Origin: Lentzea pudingi | GTDB lineage: Bacteria > Actinomycetota > Actinomycetes > Mycobacteriales > Pseudonocardiaceae | NCBI RefSeq assembly: GCF_014646255.1 | Contig: NZ_BMNC01000008.1 | Location: 186,001 to 250,000 of the forward strand | Direction of reading: 5' to 3' | DNA length: 64,000 nt | Part shown: one piece after another, positions 15,522-24,623 of the stretch | Numbering within the stretch: the first letter of the stretch is position 1 | Layout of the letters: each line of letters begins with the position of its first letter | The notes under the pieces: model-generated | Told to the model about the DNA's origin: nothing | What the model saw: only the letters and a program-made list of their open reading frames with translations | Database searches by the model: none | Made by a program: the position numbers and the translations under genes

Positions 15522-16597
15522 CCGACGTCGTCTGCTACTACCACGACCCGATCAAGGCCCCGCTGCTGCGCGACGGCGTGCTCCCGGCGCTGGCCGCCGC
15601 CGAGGCCACGTTCCCCGACGTCGTGGGCCACGTCGAACGCCACTGGCTGCACGGCCCGCACGTCCGGCTCGTGCTGTCCGGTGCGTCCTCGTCGACAGCG
15701 GCGCTGCTGGTGGCCACGTTGCTCCGCTCCTACCTGGCCGCTCATCCGTCCACAGTGGAACTATCGAACGCCGAGCTGCTCGCCCACGCCGAGTCTGCGG
15801 CCGTGGCCGAGCTGCTCCTGCCGCCGTTCACCCCGTTCCACCCCAACAACTCCGTGCGCATCGAGCCGACCGACGACACACGGTTGGCCTCGCTCCTGCC
15901 CGAGGCACACATCGCCGTACGCGCTGAGGGTCTCCGCCTGGGCGTTCCGGCGTTGCGCCATTCCTTCTCGGTGCCCCGAGCAACCCTTGCCCTGACCGCG
16001 ATGGCCGTCCACGCCAGCCGCTACCCAGGCGGCCTGCAGTACGGTTACCACTCGTTCGTCTCGCACGTCGAAGACTTCTTGCTGGCCAGCGATCCAGATG
16101 GTGTCGTTCGGTCCAAGCTGGACTCGATCTGGACCGCAAACGCCTCCGCCGCCTGCACCCTGGTGGAACGGGTGGCCCAGGGCCACCCCACCACCCACCT
16201 CGAAGCGGCCTGGCAGACCTGGACCATCGCCCTGCGCCTCACCGCCCAGGAACGCTACGACGCCGGCCTGCTCACTGCGGACCCCAACCCCCGCCACGGC
16301 GAACGCGCCTACGAGATCGGCGACGAGAGCGCGATCCGCCGTTACAACTACGGCGAACGCACGAAGTTCTCCGAGTTCCACAACGCCATGTGGACCGTTG
16401 ACCTGTCCGACCCCGCGATCGCCAGGGCGATGGCCGTCTACCGCGTCGGCACCAACGTCCTCTACCAACTTCTAGCGATCTGCGACGTCACCCCGATGGA
16501 GCGCTACGCCGCAGCCCACCTCCTGGCCAACGCCGCACAACAGGTCCTCGGCACGACGTGGGCCGACCAGTTCGCCGCACTGCCGAAGGTCGGGTGA
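15518..16597 (+). CDS. lazC-like: Thiopeptide pyridine synthase (macrocyclising aza-[4+2] enzyme)
   Basis: 359 residues, start overlapping the previous stop by ATGA. Stand-alone 'thiopeptide-type bacteriocin biosynthesis' domain, related to the LanB elimination domain: YYHDPIKAPLLRDGVLPAL at the N-terminus and HWLHGPHVRLVLSG at about 45-60. The cluster contains two such domains; the other is fused to a dehydrogenase, the arrangement that in lactazole marks the elimination enzyme (LazF), so this free-standing one is assigned as the cycloaddition enzyme (LazC/TbtD/TclM role) that joins two dehydroalanines into the central pyridine and expels the leader peptide. Assignment between the two roles is by gene order and fusion state. 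Confidence 0.85.
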   Translation: MTDVVCYYHDPIKAPLLRDGVLPALAAAEATFPDVVGHVERHWLHGPHVRLVLSGASSSTAALLVATLLRSYLAAHPSTVELSNAELLAHAESAAVAELLLPPFTPFHPNNSVRIEPTDDTRLASLLPEAHIAVRAEGLRLGVPALRHSFSVPRATLALTAMAVHASRYPGGLQYGYHSFVSHVEDFLLASDPDGVVRSKLDSIWTANASAACTLVERVAQGHPTTHLEAAWQTWTIALRLTAQERYDAGLLTADPNPRHGERAYEIGDESAIRRYNYGERTKFSEFHNAMWTVDLSDPAIARAMAVYRVGTNVLYQLLAICDVTPMERYAAAHLLANAAQQVLGTTWADQFAALPKVG

Positions 16598-18150
16598 CGC
16601 GCATGCTCGTGCGGCTGCGCCCGGTCGTCCAGGCCACCCGGACCGCCGACGGACTGCACCTGCGCGGCTGGGCTTCCAGCTGCACGTTCTCCGGCGGGTC
16701 CGGCCTGTGGAAGGTGTGGCAACGGCTCGCGCCGCAGTTGGAGGCAGGGGTTCCGCGCGCCTCGCTGGGAGTGCCGGAAGGGACGCCTGACGCGGTGCGG
16801 GCGGCGGTCGAGTTGATCCTGGAGCAGTTGTGGGAGCACGACATGCTGGTGGAGATGGCGGCGTGGGGTGAGGACGCGCCGCCGCCGGAGGTGGCTGCCT
16901 GGTTGGAGTCGGCGGCCGCGGAACCGGTGGAGGCGTGGCGGCGGTTGCGCGCGGCCGCCGTTGTGGTGTCGGGGCACGGGGTGTTGGGAGACGCGGCTGC
17001 CAGGGCGGCGGAAGCGGTGGGGCTGGCGGTCGAGCGGCCGAGCGCTGGGGCGGCAAGGCCGGCGGTCAAGCGGCCGAGCGCTGCGGCGGCGCCGACACCC
17101 TCTGAGCGCGCCTTCCTCCCCCGCGACCAGGAACTCCTCGTCTCCGCAGGCGACCTGGTCGTCGTAGCCGGTTGCGGCACGGAAGTCGGCTTCGTGCTCC
17201 CACCGGCACAATCTCTTCTTTCACTCAACACTGAAGTCACTACGCGCACCGCCGCACGGCTCGGCGTCACCGGCAACCCACCCGACATCCTGGCCACCCT
17301 CATCGGATCCGCCGCCGTCCACCGCCTCGTGTGCGCCGTCGCGGACCTGCCAGACCCGGCCGCCGAACTCACGACCACCTACCCGATGGTCCTGGTGGCC
17401 CGCCCCACCCCGTTGAGCGCCACCTACCACCCGCTCCTGCACGGCGAGCCAGCCGCAGACCCGTGGCAGGCCCTCGACGCCCTCACCGACACCGAACTGG
17501 GCCCGGTCGACACCCCGGAGTTCGGCCCCCTCCCCCAGGTCCCGGCCAACCTCGCCACCTCGGGCGACGCCCTGGGCATCGGCACCACGGCGGACACCGC
17601 CCGCCTCAACGCCGCGCTGAACGCCCTCAAGTCCGACGGCGTGATCGGCATCGACGACACCCACGCCCGCGGCGCCGCCCTGCGTCTGGCCGCCCGGCAT
17701 CACCGGGGCGAACCAGACGCCCACGAGTGGACCAGCGATCCCACGGCCCACAGGTGGTGGAAGGCGCTGACCGCGCGCTTCGACGTCCCCGCGGTGGTCC
17801 GGACCGAACGCCTGGCCCAGGGCGTCTACAAGGCCGAGATCAGCAACGGCCGGAGTGTGCTCGCGTGGGCGGTCGAGGCGACGGCCGCCGACGCGGTGGC
17901 GTTCGCCGCGCTCGCCGCCACCGGGTACGCCCAGGCGGGTCGCGCCGGCACCGCCCACCTCAACGGCGCCGTCCCGCACCGGAGGACCGCCCAGCCGGAC
18001 TGGGTTACCAGGCAGTGGCATTGGCCCGCCGACGTGCGAGACCGCGAAGAACGGTTCCAGCAAGCGATCACGAGGCTGCCGGGCGTCCGGATCAGGCCGG
18101 TCGAACTCGACCCCGAACTCCGCGCCGCCGGCCTCAGGGCGTACCGATGA
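16594..18150 (+). CDS. lazD-like: RRE-containing partner of the azoline-forming YcaO protein
   Basis: 518 residues; GTG at 16594 overlaps the previous stop (GTGA), with ATG at 16603 as an alternative. The N-terminal 90 residues (RPVVQATRTADGLHLRGWASS, GLWKVWQRLAPQLEAG) have the PqqD-like winged-helix pattern of a RiPP recognition element that binds the leader peptide; the rest resembles the E1-like/ocin-ThiF part of cyclodehydratase partners (GIGTTADTARLNAALNAL). A 36-bp tandem repeat encodes a linker at about residues 145-168. Ends in an ATGA overlap with the YcaO gene, with which it would form the cyclodehydratase. Confidence 0.82.
   Translation: MTRMLVRLRPVVQATRTADGLHLRGWASSCTFSGGSGLWKVWQRLAPQLEAGVPRASLGVPEGTPDAVRAAVELILEQLWEHDMLVEMAAWGEDAPPPEVAAWLESAAAEPVEAWRRLRAAAVVVSGHGVLGDAAARAAEAVGLAVERPSAGAARPAVKRPSAAAAPTPSERAFLPRDQELLVSAGDLVVVAGCGTEVGFVLPPAQSLLSLNTEVTTRTAARLGVTGNPPDILATLIGSAAVHRLVCAVADLPDPAAELTTTYPMVLVARPTPLSATYHPLLHGEPAADPWQALDALTDTELGPVDTPEFGPLPQVPANLATSGDALGIGTTADTARLNAALNALKSDGVIGIDDTHARGAALRLAARHHRGEPDAHEWTSDPTAHRWWKALTARFDVPAVVRTERLAQGVYKAEISNGRSVLAWAVEATAADAVAFAALAATGYAQAGRAGTAHLNGAVPHRRTAQPDWVTRQWHWPADVRDREERFQQAITRLPGVRIRPVELDPELRAAGLRAYR
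17026..17097 (+). repeat. 36-bp tandem duplication in the RRE-protein linker
   Basis: Two units of 36 bases (starting 17026 and 17062) differ at few positions and encode VERPSAGAARPA and VKRPSAAAAPTP. It lies between the leader-binding and E1-like parts and looks like a recent in-frame linker duplication. Confidence 0.75.
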
Positions 18151-19649
18151 TCCGGCACGACGGCGGGCTCACCCTCGTCGGTCCTGCCGCGAACGTCTGC
18201 GTCGGCTGCGCGGAGACCGCACGGCTCGCCGAAGCGCCACCGAACGCACAGCTGAAAGGCCTCACAGCACCGGCCTTCCGGCCCCTGGTCGCCGCACTCG
18301 AAAACCACGAGCACGACACCGTGATCGCGATCCGCACCGATCTCGGCCTCGTGTCCACCCACCGGATCAGGCCCGGCACCTGCTGCGCCCCGGCCGCGGA
18401 ACCCCACGAGAACACCAAGACCCCCAACGGAGAACTCCGCACCCCGAACAAGACCGCGGCGTTGAAGGACGCCGTGGTCGACTTCCGGCACGGACCGATC
18501 ACCGCGCTGTACCGCACGGGAAACCTGCCGCTCGCCACGGTCACCGCCGAACTCGACTCCCACACCGCCGGTTACGGCCGCACCACGTCGTTCGAGCAGG
18601 CCGAGCGCGTCGCCATCTTCGAGGCGATCGAACGCCTCAACGGCATGCGCCCACGCCGCCCTGCGACACACGAAGCCTCGTTCGCCGAACTGGGACCGGA
18701 AGCTCTCGATCCGGAACGCCTGGGCCTCAACGACTTCGGCGACACCTACCACCCGGGCCTGAGGATGCGCTGGGCGGAAGGCTGGTCGTACACCCGCGAA
18801 AAGCCGATCCTCGTGCCGGAGCAGGTCGCGTACTGGGCCGCGTACACACCTCCGGAACAGCGGTTCGTCCACGAGACGTCCAACGGCTGCGGGCTCGGCA
18901 ACAGCCTGACCGAGGCCGTGCTGCACGGCCTGTTCGAGGTGGCGGAGCGCGACGCGTTCCTGATGGCCTGGTACGGCCAGACACCGCTGACCAGGATCAA
19001 GCTCCCAGCGGACCGGTTGCTGCACCACCTCGCCGACCGGCTCGCGGAGCTCGGCTACGAACTGCTGTTCCTCAACGCCACCAACGACCTGGGCATCCCC
19101 GCCGTGCTGACCCTGGCCAGGACCACCAGACCCGGCCTGCCCCAGGCGTTCTTCGCCGCCGGCGCCAGCCCGGACCCGACGAAGGCGTTGCAGTCGGCCG
19201 CGGTCGAGGTGGCTGTGGACGTCGAGGCCTTCGCTGACCGTGCAAGGGAAAACCCCGAGAACTACAGCAGAGAACGCCTCCTCCAGCTCTTCGAAGACCC
19301 GGCGCAGGTCAGGAGCATGGACGACCACGTCGCGGTCAACACCCTGCCGGAGGCGAGGGAGCGGTACGCGAACCTGGTCAGCGAAGAGCCACTCCAGGCC
19401 CTGCCCGACCAGCGAACCCACACCGACCTGCGCGAGTTGCTCGACCGCTACACCCAAGACCTGGCCGCGAAGGACCTGGAGCTCATCGCGGTCGACCAGT
19501 CCGATCCGCACACGGTGAACACCCTGGGCCTGCACTCCGCCAAGGTCGTCGTGCCGGGCACGCTGCCCATGACGTTCGGCCACCTGCACCGCCGGACCGG
19601 CCTGCCCCGCCTGAACCTCCGGGCCGGGCACCCCCACCCGTTCCCCTGA
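18147..19649 (+). CDS. lazE-like: YcaO cyclodehydratase (azoline formation)
   Basis: 500 residues from ATG overlapping the previous stop. YcaO domain with the ATP-binding Glu/Arg stretches (SFEQAERVAIFEAIERLNG; SNGCGLGNSLTEAVLHGLFEVAERDA) and the C-terminus HPHPFP, the proline-rich PxPxP tail diagnostic of azoline-forming YcaO proteins that act with a partner. The N-terminus has a CVGC pair and a CC pair, possibly a metal site. Expected reaction: ATP-dependent cyclisation of Cys (and Ser) in the precursor core to thiazolines and oxazolines. Cytoplasmic. Confidence 0.93.
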   Translation: MIRHDGGLTLVGPAANVCVGCAETARLAEAPPNAQLKGLTAPAFRPLVAALENHEHDTVIAIRTDLGLVSTHRIRPGTCCAPAAEPHENTKTPNGELRTPNKTAALKDAVVDFRHGPITALYRTGNLPLATVTAELDSHTAGYGRTTSFEQAERVAIFEAIERLNGMRPRRPATHEASFAELGPEALDPERLGLNDFGDTYHPGLRMRWAEGWSYTREKPILVPEQVAYWAAYTPPEQRFVHETSNGCGLGNSLTEAVLHGLFEVAERDAFLMAWYGQTPLTRIKLPADRLLHHLADRLAELGYELLFLNATNDLGIPAVLTLARTTRPGLPQAFFAAGASPDPTKALQSAAVEVAVDVEAFADRARENPENYSRERLLQLFEDPAQVRSMDDHVAVNTLPEARERYANLVSEEPLQALPDQRTHTDLRELLDRYTQDLAAKDLELIAVDQSDPHTVNTLGLHSAKVVVPGTLPMTFGHLHRRTGLPRLNLRAGHPHPFP

Positions 19650-19667
19650 ACCACCGTTGGAGCAGCT

Positions 19668-21167
19668 GTGACCTGGACCGGCCTGCACTGCAGGGTGAAC
19701 TGGAACCGAGCGGACCTCGACACGTTCGTCGCCGAGTCGCTGGCCCCCGCGATGGCCGGCCACGAGTGGTACTTCCTGCGCTACTGGGAAACCGGTCCCC
19801 ACCTGCGGGTCAGGATCAAGAACGCGCGGAACGCCGACAAGCTCGAAGTGCAGCTGCGAGAACTCATCACGGCCCAGGACTTCGAGTACGAGGAAGGCGA
19901 CCCGGACTGGCTCCCGCACGGCGACGTCCGCGAGGTCGAGTACGTCCCGGAGACAGAACGGTACGGCGGCCCGCAGGCTCTGCCGATCGCCGAGAAAGTC
20001 TTCTGCCACAGCACAGAGGTCGCCGTCGCCGTGCTCAAAGCGACCCACACGGACAGCGCGAGACTGACCGCCGCGATCGACCTCACGATCGCCACGGCGA
20101 AGGCGCTCGACCTGAACCTGCCGCAGGCCGCGAGCTGGTTGCGCAGCCTCGGTTCCGGCTGGCGCAACGTCCAGGAGCAGGCACCCGTACCCACCATCGG
20201 CTCCCAGCACGCCGCCAACCAGCTGCTCGCCAAACGCGGCCGCGACCTCGCCGCCCGCTGGCACCGCGAGCCGCGCGGCGCCGTCGCCCACTGGCGCAGC
20301 ACGATCAACGAGGCCAAGCAGCACCTGGACGTCTGGCTGCCGCACGTCTGGGCCTCGCAGCTGCACATGCTGCTCAACCGCATGGGCATCACCCCCAACG
20401 AAGAGCGCATGATCTGCTGGACGACCGCGGCCGCCGCCATGTCCCCCCACGGCCTGACGGACTTCCACGACGACGGCGAGACCGCGCCGGACCGCCGTTA
20501 CCTGGAGGCCAGCAAGTTCCTGCCGGGCTTCGACGACCAGCTCCCCCGCAAGAACGCACCGGCCAGGCCGCAGTGGCCCGCGACCACCTCGCTGCCCTCC
20601 ACAGTGGACACGGATACGCTGAGAGCTCGCAGGACCAGCCGTGATCTCACCGGCGACCTGAACGCCGAACAGCTCGGCACCCTGCTGTGGAACTCGATGT
20701 CCCCCAAGGACGGCAGATGGCCGTACCCGAGTGCCGGTGCCCAGTACTGCGCCAGGATCAGGCTCATCGCGCTGAACGTCGACGGCCTGGCGAGAGGCCG
20801 GTACGAGGTCAACGAGGTCGAGCGCGCCCTCACCTGGTTCGGCGAGGCACCGCCGATCGGGGACCTGGAGGCGACCTCGATGTGGTTCGGCCCCGGCACG
20901 ACCGAACTCTCCGGCACCCCCGCCGTCCTGGCCCTGTACATCAGGATCGGCTCACTGCGGCAGACCTACGGCCTGCGCGCGCTCAGGTTCGCGTTCACCG
21001 AGGCCGGACATCTCGCCCAGAACCTCACCGTGACGGCGGCGAACCTGGGCATCCGCACCGGGCTGGTCGGCGGGTTCTACGACGACATCGCCCACGACGT
21101 CATCGGGCTCGACGGCGTGGACGACGCTCTCGTCTACTTCCTGCCGCTGGCCTCAAATCTCGACTGA
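19668..21167 (+). CDS. lazF-like: Fused glutamate-elimination domain and azoline dehydrogenase
   Basis: 499 residues from GTG (GGAG seven bases upstream). Residues 1-290 are a LanB elimination domain (EWYFLRYWETGPHLRVRIK; AANQLLAKRGRDLAARWHR), which would remove glutamate from glutamylated Ser/Thr to give dehydro residues. Residues about 310-499 are an FMN nitroreductase-fold dehydrogenase of the SagB/McbC kind (LLWNSMSPKDGRWPYPSAGAQY; SLRQTYGLRALRFAFTEAGHLAQN), for oxidising azolines to azoles. This fusion is, to my knowledge, the hallmark of LazF. Last gene of the operon; its final 15 bases overlap the convergent acyl-CoA dehydrogenase gene. Confidence 0.9.
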   Translation: MTWTGLHCRVNWNRADLDTFVAESLAPAMAGHEWYFLRYWETGPHLRVRIKNARNADKLEVQLRELITAQDFEYEEGDPDWLPHGDVREVEYVPETERYGGPQALPIAEKVFCHSTEVAVAVLKATHTDSARLTAAIDLTIATAKALDLNLPQAASWLRSLGSGWRNVQEQAPVPTIGSQHAANQLLAKRGRDLAARWHREPRGAVAHWRSTINEAKQHLDVWLPHVWASQLHMLLNRMGITPNEERMICWTTAAAAMSPHGLTDFHDDGETAPDRRYLEASKFLPGFDDQLPRKNAPARPQWPATTSLPSTVDTDTLRARRTSRDLTGDLNAEQLGTLLWNSMSPKDGRWPYPSAGAQYCARIRLIALNVDGLARGRYEVNEVERALTWFGEAPPIGDLEATSMWFGPGTTELSGTPAVLALYIRIGSLRQTYGLRALRFAFTEAGHLAQNLTVTAANLGIRTGLVGGFYDDIAHDVIGLDGVDDALVYFLPLASNLD

Positions 21168-22139
21168 CTCCAGCAGCTCCTCGACCGTCGGCTCGATCGC
21201 GGCCGCCGCCCGCGCGTCCCGGAACCGGCGCTCGATGCCGAGGTCACGGCGGAACGCCGCGTCACCGCACACCTTCATCGCCAGGTCCGTCACCGCGACG
21301 GCGGCCTCGGTCGCGGTGACCGCGAGCAGCCGCACCCGGTCCGCGGACCGTTCCGGATGCCACGTCACCGCGGACAGCGTGTCGTTGTACAGCACCCTGA
21401 CCGCGTCGGTCCGCAACCGCATCCGGGCCAGGTCGGACCGGGTGCGCGGATCACCGCCGCCGAGGTGCCCGACCGCCGCCGCCACCGCGCCCTCCATCAG
21501 CCCCAGCGACACCGCGGCCCCCAGCACCATGAACCACGGGAACGCCAGCTCCTCCGACCACAGCCGGTTGGACGCCGGCACCCGCACGGGATCCGCCTCC
21601 ACACACGTGGCGACGGTCCCCCGCAGACCCATCCCGGCGTGGTCGGCCGGCACGAGCAACCCGGGTGCCTCAGCGGGAACGAGCCACAGCGCCGAGCCGC
21701 ACGACCAGACGTAGCTGTCCGCCTCGCCGGCCGCGATCACCCAGCTCTTGCGCGCCCGCACCTGCACGACGTCACCGTGGGACGACATCTCGCCGGACGA
21801 CCCGAAGGCCGCGAGCGTCGACAGGTGCCGGCCCGCCGCGATCTCCGTCCGCAGCCAGTGCGGGCCGGAGCGGTCCAGCACGGCGGCCGCGGAGTAGTGC
21901 GACCGCAACACCGAAGCCGTTGCGGCGCACACTCGAGCGACCTCCTCGACCACGCGCCCGGCCGACCGGACGTCCTGGCCTCCCCCGCCGACAGTGCGGG
22001 AGATCGTCATGCCGAGCAGGCCGCGCGCGCCGAGGGCGTTCAGGGCGGCGCGCGGGAACCTGGAGTGCTGGTCGACGTCCGCGGCGTTCGGCGCCACCAC
22101 GGTCTGCACGACGCGGAGCAGGTCCGCCCGGTACGTCAC
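21153..22139 (-). CDS. Acyl-CoA dehydrogenase-like flavoprotein
   Basis: 328 residues. GTG at 22139 overlaps the stop of the aldehyde dehydrogenase gene (GTGA), and this start fits the family; the longer frame only reads through the upstream gene. Three-domain acyl-CoA dehydrogenase layout: N-terminal helices with LGARGLLGMTISRTVGGGGQD, a beta domain, and a C-terminal helical bundle. The usual catalytic Glu could not be located with confidence. Last gene of the formate dehydrogenase operon, so its substrate may be a small acyl-CoA or aldehyde derivative produced there; that is inference. Confidence 0.75.
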   Translation of the reverse strand: MTYRADLLRVVQTVVAPNAADVDQHSRFPRAALNALGARGLLGMTISRTVGGGGQDVRSAGRVVEEVARVCAATASVLRSHYSAAAVLDRSGPHWLRTEIAAGRHLSTLAAFGSSGEMSSHGDVVQVRARKSWVIAAGEADSYVWSCGSALWLVPAEAPGLLVPADHAGMGLRGTVATCVEADPVRVPASNRLWSEELAFPWFMVLGAAVSLGLMEGAVAAAVGHLGGGDPRTRSDLARMRLRTDAVRVLYNDTLSAVTWHPERSADRVRLLAVTATEAAVAVTDLAMKVCGDAAFRRDLGIERRFRDARAAAAIEPTVEELLESVEI

Positions 22140-23677
22140 GTGGGTGGGTAGAGCGAATAGGAGGGGAAGTTGCCGTACGGGCGTTCGTCCGGCGGGCCCT
22201 CGGTGACGGCGTGCACCAGCAACGAACCTCCCACGAACGCGCCGCGCCACGAGGCACCACGGCCGCCGAACACCTCGTCCCGGTCACCCCGCGACCGAGG
22301 CTTGTTGATGCCGACCTTGAACGCCTGCACGTCCTCGCTCAGCCGACGCGCGGTCGCCTCGTCGTCACACGCCAGGGACGCGACCAGGGCGCCGTTCGAG
22401 GCGTTCATCGCGGCCAGCAGCTCGGCCTCGGTGTCGACCAGGACGATCGTGTCGACCGGCCCGAACGGCTCGGCGTGGTGCAGCACCGACGAGCGCGGCG
22501 GGTCGAGGATCGCGACCGGCGCCAGGTAGGCGGCGGTCTGCTGGCCCGGCAGGAACCGGCCCGAGTCCACCGATCCCCGGTACAGCGGCACGCCGCCCGC
22601 CCGGATCGCCTCGTCCACGACGTCGTCGAGCTCCTTGGCCTTCGCGTCGTTGATCAACGGCCCGAAGTCCAGCTCGGGCAGTTCGTCGCCGGGCGAGGCG
22701 ACGGCGAGCGGGTGCCCGAACCTCACCTCGCGCACGGCGGGCAGGTAGACGCTGAGGAACCTGTCGAACAGCGACCGCTGCACGACGTACCGCGGATAGG
22801 CGGTGCAGCGCTGCTTGCCGTAGTCGAACGCCTTGCGGATCTGCGTGCCGAGCATGTCCCAGGAGTCGGTCTCCCAGACACCCCAGCAGTTCAGGCCCTC
22901 CTGCTCCAGGACGTGCCGGCGGTTCGAGTCGACCAGGCGAGTGGCAATGGAACTGCCGACGTCACGACCGCCCACAAAGGACACACACCCCAGGAACGAG
23001 GACCCGACCAGCACCGGTGCGAGCTCCGACCCGCTTCCGGACACGAGCGTCAACGGCAGTCCCGACCGCACCGCCAGCGCGGTCGCCAGCGTCAGGCAGC
23101 TCACGCCGCCGTCCGTCGGTGCCTTGGCGATGACCGCGTTGCCCGCCAGCGCCTGCACCAGCATCGCGTGCATCAGCACGCTCATCGGGTAGTTCCAGGA
23201 GGCGATGTTGCTGACCGGGCCGTTCAGCGGCGCACGGCCCGCCAGCATCGAGTCGATCTCCTCGACGTACCAGCGCACACCCTCGATGCAGCGGTCGACG
23301 TCGGCCGTGGCGAGCCGCCACGGCTTGCCGATCTCCCACACCAGCAGCAACGACAGCAGGTCGCGGTGTTCGGTGAGGGCGTCCAGGACCTCCGACACAC
23401 GGGCCTTGCGTTCCGCCAGGGGCACGTTGCCCCACTCGATGTGCTGGTCGACGGCCGCGACCACCGCCCGTCCCGCGACGTCGAAGTCGAGGAAGGGCGG
23501 GCCCGCGATGGTGGAGCCGTCGACCGGGCTGGTGGCGGGCATCGGCTCGCCGGAACGGCTCCACCCGCCACCGAAGTGGTTGAGCAGCCGGTCGTCGTGG
23601 AACGCTTCGGGTGCGGCCTTCACGCACTGCGAGTACACGTCGTGCCACGACGTGCCGGGCTTGAGGATCAGCGACAT
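22136..23677 (-). CDS. Aldehyde dehydrogenase family protein
   Basis: 513 residues. Recognisable elements: NYPMSVLMHAML (N-terminal Asn of the active site), VSFVGGRDVGSSIATRL (NAD(P)-binding loop), LEQEGLNCWGV (general-base Glu region, unusual wording compared with the common ELGG) and the catalytic Cys in KQRCTAYPRYVV at about 287. The gap to the preceding 2Fe-2S protein gene is 22 bases and the next gene overlaps, so it is cotranscribed with formate dehydrogenase. Substrate unknown; glyoxylate, formaldehyde or another C1/C2 aldehyde would fit the context. Confidence 0.85.
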   Translation of the reverse strand: MSLILKPGTSWHDVYSQCVKAAPEAFHDDRLLNHFGGGWSRSGEPMPATSPVDGSTIAGPPFLDFDVAGRAVVAAVDQHIEWGNVPLAERKARVSEVLDALTEHRDLLSLLLVWEIGKPWRLATADVDRCIEGVRWYVEEIDSMLAGRAPLNGPVSNIASWNYPMSVLMHAMLVQALAGNAVIAKAPTDGGVSCLTLATALAVRSGLPLTLVSGSGSELAPVLVGSSFLGCVSFVGGRDVGSSIATRLVDSNRRHVLEQEGLNCWGVWETDSWDMLGTQIRKAFDYGKQRCTAYPRYVVQRSLFDRFLSVYLPAVREVRFGHPLAVASPGDELPELDFGPLINDAKAKELDDVVDEAIRAGGVPLYRGSVDSGRFLPGQQTAAYLAPVAILDPPRSSVLHHAEPFGPVDTIVLVDTEAELLAAMNASNGALVASLACDDEATARRLSEDVQAFKVGINKPRSRGDRDEVFGGRGASWRGAFVGGSLLVHAVTEGPPDERPYGNFPSYSLYPPT

Positions 23678-23699
23678 CTCCAGCGCCCTTCCCTGTCGA

Positions 23700-24623
23700 T
23701 CAGCGGTTCTGCACGTGCTGCCAGCCGAAGCGGCCCTTGATGCACAGGTTTCCGTGCGTGACCGTGCTCTCGTGCGGAGACGTGACCTTCACGATCTCGT
23801 TGTCCTGCACGTGCAGGGTGAGGTTGCACCCGACACCGCAGAACGTGCAGATGGTCGTGGTCTGCGTCTGGGCCTCTTCGTCCCAGGTGCCGTCCTCGCG
23901 CTTGTCGTGCTCGCGCTTGAAGCTCAGCGCCCCCGTGGGACAAACCTCGATGCAGTTGCCGCAGTAGACGCAAGCGCTTTCGGGCAACGGCGTGGAGAAC
24001 TCCGTGGAGATCCGCGAGTCGAAGCCGCGGCCGGCCACCGAGATCGCGAAGGTGTTCTGCCACTGGTCGCCACACGCGTCCACGCACTTGTAACACATGA
24101 TGCACTTGCCCAGGTCGCGGACGTAGAGCGGATTGTCCACTTTGTTCGGCTGCCGCACGGTGGCGGCCGTCTGGCCGTCCGGTTCCTCGTGCTCGCCGGG
24201 GTGGCGGTCGTCCCGGTCGGCCGACGGCGGTGCCGGCGGGCCGAAGCGGGAGGGGTCGGCACCGCACGCGGACATCCACTCGTCCACGTGCGGCGTGGTG
24301 GAGAGGTCCGTGGCGGACCCGAGAAGTTCCAGCACCAGCTTGCGGCTGTGGTTCGTGCGCTCGGAGGCCGTCTTCACGACCATGCCCGGCTCGACCTTGC
24401 GCGAGCACGAGGGCACGAGCGTCCGTGATCCCTCGACCTCCACCATGCAGACGCGGCAAGCGTTTGCGGGCTTCAGGGTGTCGCCGTAGCACAGCGTCGG
24501 GATGGATTTACCTTGTGCCGTACAGGCGTCCAGGATCGTCGCACCCTCCGGCACGCGCACGGACTCGCCGTCCAGCGTCAGCTCGACCAGACGCTTCGGC
24601 AGGCCGATCTCGACGATGGTCAT
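23700..24623 (-). CDS. Formate dehydrogenase iron-sulfur subunit carrying the Mo-domain Fe4S4 module
   Basis: 307 residues; ATG overlaps the stop of the flavoprotein subunit gene (ATGA). Order: plant-type 2Fe-2S ferredoxin domain (Cys 45, 56, 59, 73), a NuoG-like linker, two 4Fe-4S clusters (Cys 174/177/180/184 and 218/221/224/228), then CTFCGVGC...LCIKGRFG (Cys 259, 262, 266, 294), the Fe4S4 domain that normally forms the N-terminus of the molybdopterin catalytic chain. It ends just where the catalytic domain should follow; that domain is instead a separate gene at 26390. Together they equal a full-length NAD-linked formate dehydrogenase alpha subunit. Confidence 0.88.
   Translation of the reverse strand: MTIVEIGLPKRLVELTLDGESVRVPEGATILDACTAQGKSIPTLCYGDTLKPANACRVCMVEVEGSRTLVPSCSRKVEPGMVVKTASERTNHSRKLVLELLGSATDLSTTPHVDEWMSACGADPSRFGPPAPPSADRDDRHPGEHEEPDGQTAATVRQPNKVDNPLYVRDLGKCIMCYKCVDACGDQWQNTFAISVAGRGFDSRISTEFSTPLPESACVYCGNCIEVCPTGALSFKREHDKREDGTWDEEAQTQTTTICTFCGVGCNLTLHVQDNEIVKVTSPHESTVTHGNLCIKGRFGWQHVQNR

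Noticed and set aside
13104..16597. Class I lanthipeptide cluster
   Set aside because: No LanC cyclase; instead YcaO, RRE and a second elimination-like domain with an azole-type precursor.
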